A stretch of DNA of 64,000 nt from Leptospira perdikensis (lineage in GTDB: Bacteria > Spirochaetota > Leptospiria > Leptospirales > Leptospiraceae): assembly GCF_004769575.1 (NCBI RefSeq), contig NZ_RQGA01000003.1:930001-994000 (forward strand). The letters are read 5' to 3'. The notes below the pieces were generated by a model that was not told the DNA's origin, ran no database searches, and was given only the letters and a program-made list of their open reading frames with translations. The position numbers and the translations under genes were made by a program. Below, one piece after another: positions 57,923 to 64,000 of this stretch; within the stretch, counting starts at the first letter, position 1, and each line of letters starts with the position of its first letter.

Positions 57923-60900
57923 GAAAGGATTTGCAGGAAAATTGGCAGAGACCTTTCTATATTCTCGTCTTACCCCCGTCATTGCGATCGCAAGTTTGAT
58001 CCTTGGTATATTTGCCGTATACTTAACTCCTAAAGAAGAAGAACCACAAATTTCTGTTCCTATGATTGATATCCAAATTCCAACACCTGGATTTTCACCA
58101 GAAGAAACGGAAAAAAAAGTTACTGAGATCGTCGAACGAGCTGTTTGGGGACTTGAGGGTGTCGAATATGTTTATTCTACAAGTAAATGGCATGGAAGTT
58201 ATATCACCGTGCGATTCAAAGTAGGTGAACCTATTGAACCATCACTAGTTAAGATTCACCATAAATTGATGGAGCTAAAGAATACACTTCCTCGTAACTC
58301 TCTAAATCCGATTGTAAAATCCTATTCTATAGATGATGTTCCCTTTCTTGCCCTAAGTTTTAGTTCGGAAACGATAGATGATTATTCTTTGCGTCAACTC
58401 ATAACTCCACTGGCGCGGGAACTTTCTTCTACTCCCGATTTGGCCAGTGTGCAGGTACTAGGTGGTTTAAAGAAAGTGATCCGAGTGAAAGTTGATCCAA
58501 ATCTTCTCAGCCGTTATGGAGTTACGGCTATTGAAGTGGCGATGAGTTTAAAAGAAAATGATACCCTCATTCCTGCTGGTAAAAATTGGTCGTTTGATTC
58601 TATTTTGGATATGGAAGTTGGTGGAGTATTAAAGAATATAACTGATGTCAAAAGACTTCCTGTTGCACAACGCGGTGGTCGAGTGGTCCGTATTCAAGAT
58701 CTTGCCACGGTGGAGGAGGGGGCGGAAGAAAGAACTAGATCTTCTGCTTTGTATGATAAATCTCTTGGGGATAAAAAACGAAATGTTGTTACTATTGTTT
58801 TTGCCAAACGCAAAGGTACAAACGTAGTTAATTTATCCAAAGATCTTTTGGAAAGAGCCAATCTTTTTCAAAAAGATTTACCAAAAGAAATCCGTTTAAG
58901 TATCATTCGTGATTACGGAAGTACAGCAGAAGATAAGTCTCATGAATTAATAGAACACCTTCTTATCGCTACCATTTCGGTTACAGCTCTCATTGCTTTG
59001 TGGATGGGATGGCGTTCGGCATTTGTTGTAGCGATTGCCATTCCAGTCACTTTGGCTCTGACCTTGGCCATTTATTATTTTCTTGGATATACACTTAACC
59101 GTGTTACATTGTTCGCTTTGATTTTTTCTATCGGGATTTTAGTGGATGATGCGATTGTTGTAGTAGAAAACATTGAACGTCACCTAGAAGAAAATCCAAA
59201 ACTTGGAATCATTCGTGCCACACTCGTCGCTGTTTCTGAAGTAGGAAATCCGACCATCCTTGCTACCTTTACAGTGATCGCTGCTATTTTACCAATGGCT
59301 TTTGTACGAGGACTTATGGGTCCGTATATGAAACCCATTCCAGTAGGTGCAAGTCTTGCAATGATCCTTTCACTCATTGTTGCTTTTGTAATCACACCTT
59401 GGGCCTCGGTTCGACTTTTAAAAGAGAATTTATCCCACATGGATAAAAAATCAAGTGAACCTAGAATTTCCAAACTCGATGCGGTTTACATTTGTTTTAT
59501 GAATTGGTTACTTGGGTTCAAAAAAAACGCGGCAGTATTCGGTGTGACAACCATTGGTTTGTTACTTGTTTCGATGACCTTTGTTGGTTTTAAGTGGGTG
59601 AAGGTAAAGATGTTACCTTTTGATAACAAAGAAGAGTTCCAAGTTTTATTAGATTATGAACCAAAAACGACTCTGACTCAAAGTATGGCTCATTCTGAAG
59701 AACTAACAAAGATCTTAATGAAGAACCCGAATGTAGAAAAAATTCAGATTTTTGCGGGGGAGGCAGCCCCTTTTTCTTTCTCCGGGATGGTGAAACATTC
59801 CTTTCTCCGGAATTTAGATTCCATGAATGATTTACAAATCATTCTAAAGAATAAAAATGAACGCAATCAATCAAGTCATGAGATCATCGAATCTTTACGA
59901 TCCGATATACGAAAGTTTGGTGAAAGTTACGGTGCGGTAACAAAGGTTTTAGAAATTCCCCCAGGCCCACCGGTAATGGCAACGATGGTGGCAGAAGTGT
60001 ATGGGCCAACGGCATCGGTACGAAAACAAGTGGCCGAGGAAATCTACGCTGTTTTTCATGAAGAAACAAGTGTTGTCGATTTGGACACATCCCTTCGGAA
60101 TGGTCGCCCGAAGATAGTATATCCCATTGATTTTGAAAAATCGGGACTTTATGGAATCAAAACATCAGCATTAGCTTTGACAGGTTCAATTCTTTTCTCC
60201 GAGTCTTCACTTGTGAGTTTAGCTACAGCAAAAGAACCAGAAGAAGTATCCGTGAACCTTTCGGTAATCCAGAGTGCACGTGGATCCAAAAATCCTTTCC
60301 AAAATCAAAATATCATGTCCATGGAGTCAGGTGTTGTTTCTTCTGAAAGAGTTTTAGGAAATCCTTACCAAGAAGAAGATCGTAGTTTATTTCGTAAAAA
60401 TTTAAAACCAGTGCAGTATGTAATGAGTGAACTTTCAGGCGAAGAAGAAGCTCCCGTATATGGAATGTTAAAACTTTCTCCCAAAATCAAATACGAAACA
60501 CAAACAGCAGAGGTTCCTTGGAACACAACAAAACCAGTGATTAAATGGGATGGGGAATGGTTTATCACCTATGAAGTGTTCCGTGATCTTGGAGGAGCCT
60601 TTGCTATAGTGATTTTACTCATTTATATTTTGGTTCTTGGTTGGTTTAAAAGTTACATAGTTCCTCTTGTGATTATGGCACCGATTCCTATTTCTTTAAT
60701 TGGAATTTTGCCAGGACACTTCGTGATGGGAGCTTATTTCACCGCCACATCCATGATCGGATTCATTGCGGGCGCTGGAATCATTGTTCGAAATTCCATC
60801 ATCCTAGTAGATTTTATCGAAGGCGAAATTAAAAGAGGTGTGGAACTGAAAGAAGCAGTGGTTCATGCAGGAGTGGTTCGGTTTCGTCCCATGTTACTCA

Positions 60901-61079
60901 CGGCTTCCGCAGTGGTAGTGGGATCTTTTGTGATGTTATTTGATCCTATTTTTCAGGGTCTTGCCATCTCATTGATGTTTGGTGAAATTGCGGCTACAAT
61001 CCTTAGTCGGTTTGCGGTTCCTGTTTTATACTATTGGTTTATCGGGAAATCAAGACAAGGTGTGATCAAACATGGATAA
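57900..61079 (+). CDS. RND-family efflux pump (inner-membrane permease)
   Basis: About 1059 residues from ATG 57900, preceded by AAGGAAG. There are twelve membrane helices in two halves with large periplasmic loops, the standard RND layout. The helix 4 proton-relay pair is D416-D417 in GILVDDAIVVVENIERH. At the helix 10 position of AcrB Lys-Asn the sequence is R964-N965 (IIVRNSIILVDF), an unusual change. The N-terminal TPKEEEPQISVPMIDIQIPTPG is typical of the family. The substrate is unknown; metal, drug or sulfur compounds are all possible. Confidence 0.88.
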   Translation: MNPLEEIKKGFAGKLAETFLYSRLTPVIAIASLILGIFAVYLTPKEEEPQISVPMIDIQIPTPGFSPEETEKKVTEIVERAVWGLEGVEYVYSTSKWHGSYITVRFKVGEPIEPSLVKIHHKLMELKNTLPRNSLNPIVKSYSIDDVPFLALSFSSETIDDYSLRQLITPLARELSSTPDLASVQVLGGLKKVIRVKVDPNLLSRYGVTAIEVAMSLKENDTLIPAGKNWSFDSILDMEVGGVLKNITDVKRLPVAQRGGRVVRIQDLATVEEGAEERTRSSALYDKSLGDKKRNVVTIVFAKRKGTNVVNLSKDLLERANLFQKDLPKEIRLSIIRDYGSTAEDKSHELIEHLLIATISVTALIALWMGWRSAFVVAIAIPVTLALTLAIYYFLGYTLNRVTLFALIFSIGILVDDAIVVVENIERHLEENPKLGIIRATLVAVSEVGNPTILATFTVIAAILPMAFVRGLMGPYMKPIPVGASLAMILSLIVAFVITPWASVRLLKENLSHMDKKSSEPRISKLDAVYICFMNWLLGFKKNAAVFGVTTIGLLLVSMTFVGFKWVKVKMLPFDNKEEFQVLLDYEPKTTLTQSMAHSEELTKILMKNPNVEKIQIFAGEAAPFSFSGMVKHSFLRNLDSMNDLQIILKNKNERNQSSHEIIESLRSDIRKFGESYGAVTKVLEIPPGPPVMATMVAEVYGPTASVRKQVAEEIYAVFHEETSVVDLDTSLRNGRPKIVYPIDFEKSGLYGIKTSALALTGSILFSESSLVSLATAKEPEEVSVNLSVIQSARGSKNPFQNQNIMSMESGVVSSERVLGNPYQEEDRSLFRKNLKPVQYVMSELSGEEEAPVYGMLKLSPKIKYETQTAEVPWNTTKPVIKWDGEWFITYEVFRDLGGAFAIVILLIYILVLGWFKSYIVPLVIMAPIPISLIGILPGHFVMGAYFTATSMIGFIAGAGIIVRNSIILVDFIEGEIKRGVELKEAVVHAGVVRFRPMLLTASAVVVGSFVMLFDPIFQGLAISLMFGEIAATILSRFAVPVLYYWFIGKSRQGVIKHG

Positions 61080-61120
61080 CAATATATTTTTTAAATTAAA
61101 TGTTAAAACCGGATACTAAT

Positions 61121-61149
61121 AAAAAAGGCTGAAATTACTTTCAGCCTTT
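61121..61149. terminator. Bidirectional terminator, RND operon / hydrolase copy 1
   Basis: AAAGGCTGAAA, loop TTAC, TTTCAGCCTTT: a perfect 11-pair stem (61124-61149). Six A's just before it give a U-tract on the minus strand, serving the hydrolase gene at 61203. For the plus strand the T-tail is short, so it may work less well for the RND gene. Confidence 0.8.
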
Positions 61150-61154
61150 AAGTT

Positions 61155-61187
61155 AAAAACCTTTGATAGAAAATACCAAAGGTTTTT
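61155..61187. terminator. Second terminator hairpin between RND gene and hydrolase copy 1
   Basis: AAAAACCTTTG and CAAAGGTTTTT form a perfect 11-pair stem with an 11-base loop. A/T tracts at both ends allow function on either strand. Two stems in a row in a 123-base convergent gap fully insulate the two transcripts. Confidence 0.65.
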
Positions 61188-61202
61188 ATATCAGACAACT
61201 AA

Positions 61203-61985
61203 TTAACGAGTTCCCTCGTTTTTGATTTCACTATGGTTCTTATACAATCCAGTTGCAGTTAAAGATGGTGCTCTAACATGGCCTGAGTATTGTGTATAAG
61301 TAGTGCTACCACTTACGATAGAAGATTGGCATTTATCAAGCCCACCAGAACGGTTGTATCCACAAGAAGAATGGTATGCCACTGCATAGTCATCTTCTCC
61401 TGGAAGAATTGCAGATGGTCCAAATGCACCTTTATAACCAGGTACATGGTTGATCTGAACTCCACCCGTATTGTTGTGATTGAATGCCCCACGAGCTGTG
61501 GACACGATGAGTGATTTATCCATCGCATTTCCAGCAAATCCAAACGTTGCACCATTGAGTGCAGATGCTAATTCTGACCCACCAGAAGCCGCAGCAAGAG
61601 CTGTTACTTTTGTTAGGTTAAAACCTTTAGCAGATGCGGTAGAACCAAGGTTAGACAACCAAAATTCAATCGCATAACATCCCGCAGAGTGACAAACGAT
61701 TTTGCAAGAGTTAGACCCTTTGCAATAATTCGTAAGTCCAGTTGCAATGTTTGTTTGTGCACGGGCAGTTCCGAAAGTTCTAGGATCAGAAGTTCCATCG
61801 TAACCGATGAAAATTTTAGATCCAGAAACCGTATTCGCTGAGGTTCCCCAGTATCCGTTTACGTCTGTCGTTCCCACGCCGTTGTGGTTTTTGTCTGATT
61901 TTCCGTGAATGAACACGGTGTATGTTTGTGCACTGAGCGATCCTGCAAAAAGCATCGCAAGTACAGTGGTAATGGTTCTTCGCAT
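61203..61985 (-). CDS. Secreted alpha/beta-hydrolase, tandem copy 1
   Basis: The 260-residue precursor has a signal peptide ending AGSLSA-Q. VFIHGKSD is the oxyanion-side HG motif, and IVCHSAGCYAI contains the nucleophile elbow with S100 (C-H-S-A-G in place of G-x-S-x-G). A later DDYAVAYHSSCGY and SGHVRAPS offer Asp and His candidates. Six cysteines suggest disulfides in an exported enzyme. It is most likely a lipase or esterase of unknown substrate. It lacks the seven-residue segment before TYTQYSGH that copies 2 and 3 have. AAGGGA lies before the ATG at 61985. Confidence 0.75.
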   Translation of the reverse strand: MRRTITTVLAMLFAGSLSAQTYTVFIHGKSDKNHNGVGTTDVNGYWGTSANTVSGSKIFIGYDGTSDPRTFGTARAQTNIATGLTNYCKGSNSCKIVCHSAGCYAIEFWLSNLGSTASAKGFNLTKVTALAAASGGSELASALNGATFGFAGNAMDKSLIVSTARGAFNHNNTGGVQINHVPGYKGAFGPSAILPGEDDYAVAYHSSCGYNRSGGLDKCQSSIVSGSTTYTQYSGHVRAPSLTATGLYKNHSEIKNEGTR

Positions 61986-62068
61986 TTTTTTTCCCTTTCC
62001 TGATTTTCTATATTACGACACAAATTACATAAATAAGTCAAATATGTCAAATTATATATGTTTGGGGC

Positions 62069-62097
62069 AAAAAAAAGACCAGCCGAAGGGGCTGGCC
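62069..62097 (-). terminator. Terminator after hydrolase copy 2
   Basis: On the minus strand GGCCAGCC, a five-base loop and GGCTGGTC form an eight-position stem with one mismatch, followed by eight U's (from the A-run at 62069-62076). It separates copy 2 from copy 1, so copy 1 must have its own promoter in the 61986-62068 gap. Confidence 0.85.
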
Positions 62098-62139
62098 TTT
62101 TTCCTTTCTCTTTAGGAGAAAGACGAAGGGTTCAGCGAC

Positions 62140-62946
62140 TTACCGATATCCTTCCGTTTTGATTTCGCTGTGGTCAAGGTAAAGTCCTGTAGCAGTTACA
62201 GAAGGAGCACGGTAGTGTCCGCTGTATTGTGTATAAGTGACATTGGAATTGAAAGGCCAGATTCCTTCACTTTGAGTGAGAGAAGATTGGCATTTATTCA
62301 AACCACCTGCTTTGTTGTATCCACAAGAAGAGTGGTATGCCACTGCATAATCATCTTCTCCAGGAAGAATTGCTGAAGCACCAAACATCCCTTTGTATCC
62401 AGGAACATGGTTTACGGCAACTCCTGCAGTGTTGTTATGATTGAAAGCACCACGAGCTGTTCCTACGATAAGAGCTTTGTCCATCGCATTTCCAGCAAAC
62501 CCAAATGTAATTCCATTGAGTGCAGATGCTAATTCTGACCCACCAGAAGCCGCAGCAAGAGCTGTTACTTTTGTTAGGTTAAAACCTTTAGCAGATGCAG
62601 TAGAACCAAGGTTAGACAACCAATACTCGATTGCATAACAACCAGCTGAATGGCAAACTACTTTGCAAGTGTTAGCACCTTTGCAATAGTTCGTAAGTCC
62701 AGTCGCAATGTTTGTTTGTGCACGGGAAGATCCGTAAGTTCTTGGGTCAGTAGTTCCATCGTAACCGATGAAAATTTTAGATCCAGAAACGGTATTTGTA
62801 GAAGATCCCCAGTATCCGTTTACATCTGTTGTTCCCACACCATTGTGGTTTTTGTCTGACTTACCGTGAATGAACACAGTGTAAGTTTGTGCACTAAGCG
62901 ACCCTGCAAACAGCATCGCGAGTATTGTTGTGATTGAGCTACGCAT
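62140..62946 (-). CDS. Secreted alpha/beta-hydrolase, tandem copy 2
   Basis: The 268-residue precursor is highly similar to copy 1 throughout, with the same signal peptide, HGKSD, CHSAG nucleophile and DDYAVAYHSSCGYN segments. The DNA block at 62513-62623 matches copy 1 (61552-61662) at all but one of 111 positions, while other parts differ more. The C-terminal region is more like copy 3 (SEGIWPF segment). It follows copy 3 after 41 bases and ends before a strong terminator, so copies 3 and 2 are probably co-transcribed. Confidence 0.75.
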   Translation of the reverse strand: MRSSITTILAMLFAGSLSAQTYTVFIHGKSDKNHNGVGTTDVNGYWGSSTNTVSGSKIFIGYDGTTDPRTYGSSRAQTNIATGLTNYCKGANTCKVVCHSAGCYAIEYWLSNLGSTASAKGFNLTKVTALAAASGGSELASALNGITFGFAGNAMDKALIVGTARGAFNHNNTAGVAVNHVPGYKGMFGASAILPGEDDYAVAYHSSCGYNKAGGLNKCQSSLTQSEGIWPFNSNVTYTQYSGHYRAPSVTATGLYLDHSEIKTEGYR

Positions 62947-62987
62947 CTCTTTTTTCCTTTTCCTTTCTTTAAATGATACCGTTTAAC

Positions 62988-63794
62988 CTATCTCCAACCC
63001 TCGGTTTTAATTTGACCGTGGTCTAGATAAAGTCCTGTAGAAGAAACAGATGGTGCACGGTAGTGACCACTGTATTGGTTGTATGTTTTGTTTGAGCCAA
63101 AAGGCCAGAGTCCTTCATACTGAGTGAGAGAAGATTGGCATTTGTTTAGACCACCCGCACGGTTATACCCACAAGAAGAGTGGTATGCTACTGCATAATC
63201 ATCCTCTCCAGGAAGAATTACGGATGCACCAAACATTCCTTTGTATCCAGGAACATGGTTAACAGCGACACCTGCAGTGTTGTTATGATTGAAAGCACCA
63301 CGAGCTGTGGTCACAATTAGAGATTTGTCCATTGCGTTTCCACCGAAACCGAATGTGATTCCGTTCAATGCGTTCGCAAGTTCCGATCCACCGGAGGCTG
63401 CAGCAAGAGCCGTTACCTTTGTTAAATTAAAACCTTTTGCAGAAGCAGTGGAGCCTAGGTTAGACAACCAATATTCGATGGCATAACATCCCGCAGAATG
63501 ACAAACGATTTTACAAGAGTTGGATCCTTTGCAGTAGTTTGTAAGACCTGTGGAAATATTTGTCTGTGCACGAGACGATCCATAATTTCTAGGATCGGAA
63601 GTTCCATCGTATCCAATAAAAATTCTAGTTCCGCCAACCGAGTTTACGGAAGATCCCCAATAGCTGTTTACGTCAGTAGTTCCGACACCGTTATGATTTT
63701 TGTCTGATTTTCCATGAATGAAGACCGTGTAAGTTTGGGCACTTAGGGATCCCGCTAAAAAAACGGCTGTTAGTGTGGCTAATATCTTTCGCAT
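62988..63794 (-). CDS. Secreted alpha/beta-hydrolase, tandem copy 3
   Basis: The 268-residue precursor starts at ATG 63794 (MRKILATLTAVFLAG), with AGGA eight bases upstream; the open frame reaches 63812. It has the same layout as copies 1 and 2 (HGKSDKNH, IVCHSAGCYAI, YHSSCGYN, SGHYRAPS) but its DNA differs from them at many third positions. Promoter-like boxes and a perfect inverted repeat lie upstream. As first gene of the run it is the likely head of the transcript that includes copy 2. Confidence 0.75.
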   Translation of the reverse strand: MRKILATLTAVFLAGSLSAQTYTVFIHGKSDKNHNGVGTTDVNSYWGSSVNSVGGTRIFIGYDGTSDPRNYGSSRAQTNISTGLTNYCKGSNSCKIVCHSAGCYAIEYWLSNLGSTASAKGFNLTKVTALAAASGGSELANALNGITFGFGGNAMDKSLIVTTARGAFNHNNTAGVAVNHVPGYKGMFGASVILPGEDDYAVAYHSSCGYNRAGGLNKCQSSLTQYEGLWPFGSNKTYNQYSGHYRAPSVSSTGLYLDHGQIKTEGWR

Positions 63795-63829
63795 TTGGTT
63801 GTCCTGGTTCAAAGGTATGTTCCCTTTGT

Positions 63830-63856
63830 TTTATAAGTTTGGCAAAAGATTGACAA
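63830..63856 (-). promoter_or_regulatory. Candidate promoter of hydrolase copy 3
   Basis: On the minus strand TTGTCA (63851-63856) and TATAAA (63830-63835) are separated by 15 bases, a little short for sigma-70. It lies 36 bases before the ATG at 63794. Weak evidence. Confidence 0.3.
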
Positions 63857-63901
63857 GAAATTTTTTTCCAAATTTAGACAAAATTTTAACATAATTTTGC
63901 C

Positions 63902-63924
63902 ATTGTCAGAGTTTCTCTGACAAT
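63902..63924. promoter_or_regulatory. Perfect 10-bp inverted repeat upstream of the hydrolase cluster
   Basis: ATTGTCAGAG, three T's, CTCTGACAAT. On the plus strand five T's follow, so it looks like a terminator, but no plus-strand gene ends here and the minus strand lacks a U-tract. Position some 45 bases upstream of the candidate promoter suits an activator or repressor site. Either reading is uncertain. Confidence 0.4.
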
Positions 63925-63957
63925 TTTTGGTCTGAATCCTAGGATTTTGCTAGGGGT

Positions 63958-64000
63958 ATGCGAATCGAGAAGAGGGTTTTCCCTGGTTGGCTTTCGACTT
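63958..64000 (+). CDS. Possible start of a gene cut by the window end
   Basis: ATG 63958 opens a frame MRIEKRVFPGWLST that continues to the edge. AGGGG lies directly before it, closer than usual. Too short to identify or confirm. Confidence 0.2.
   Translation, partial: MRIEKRVFPGWLST

Noticed and set aside
61203..63794. Tandem hydrolase genes as a mobile-element or assembly duplication
   Set aside because: The copies differ throughout, have different intergenic sequences and terminators, and no transposase or direct target repeats are visible; ordinary tandem duplication with local conversion explains them.

Overview
The window is spirochaetal DNA, almost certainly Leptospira. An OmpL1-type porin, leptospiral signal peptides ending in SLSA-Q, a DltD/DUF1574-like protein, an F-type ATP synthase and frequent TTG/GTG starts all fit. 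A saprophytic or environmental species is my guess, with modest confidence. Gene density is high and no intergenic gap exceeds about 240 bases. I see no tRNA, rRNA, insertion sequence, prophage or CRISPR array.

Layout. (1) 1-435: the tail of a LamG-like secreted protein and a gap with several inverted repeats. (2) 436-7491: the complete F1Fo ATP synthase operon, an AtpI-like protein then atpB-E-F-H-A-G-D-C. (3) 7539-14787: a same-strand run of a small SLBB protein, a very acidic protein with seven copies of a short 'LSxEELxxI' motif, a double-GAF protein with a degenerate GGDEF, an MBOAT acyltransferase and an SGNH partner; the last two look like an envelope-glycan O-acylation pair. (4) 14749-23479: a DUF5808-like protein, carA, an exported unknown, ompL1 with promoter and terminator, a pterin dehydratase, two EamA transporters, ung, an RlmL-like methyltransferase, an AI-2E family permease and a cyclic-nucleotide-binding protein. 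(5) 23539-28270: biotin genes bioD-bioA-bioB and a GPH-type sugar symporter. (6) 28295-36084: a 59-residue protein, a GDSL hydrolase, serB, mutS, trpF, a TetR regulator with its palindromic operator, folC and aroE. (7) 36159-43721: a small membrane protein whose end overlaps a glycosyltransferase, two RsbW-like ATPases, an exported amidohydrolase-like protein that has lost its metal ligands, an S1-domain protein, trmL and uvrB. (8) 43735-55108: lon, a class A PBP, a peptide-type binding protein divergent from an MsbA-like exporter, a zinc-ribbon protein, a CoA-transferase and an FAD oxidoreductase.

(9) 55117-61079 holds the most coherent regulatory unit: a methyltransferase divergent from a CsoR-family repressor, then a DUF2892 membrane protein, a TolC-like channel and an RND pump. 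Three 16-bp operator-like palindromes (ATAC...GTAT) lie before the repressor and around the start of the pump operon. The repressor's Cys-Tyr-Cys ligand pattern and the DUF2892 partner suggest persulfide or sulfur sensing rather than copper. No periplasmic adaptor gene is present.

(10) 61203-63794: three tandem paralogous secreted alpha/beta-hydrolases on the minus strand, with a nearly identical 111-bp tract shared by two copies, followed by an upstream region with a perfect 10-bp inverted repeat.

All functional assignments come from motif and family recognition by eye; no search was run.
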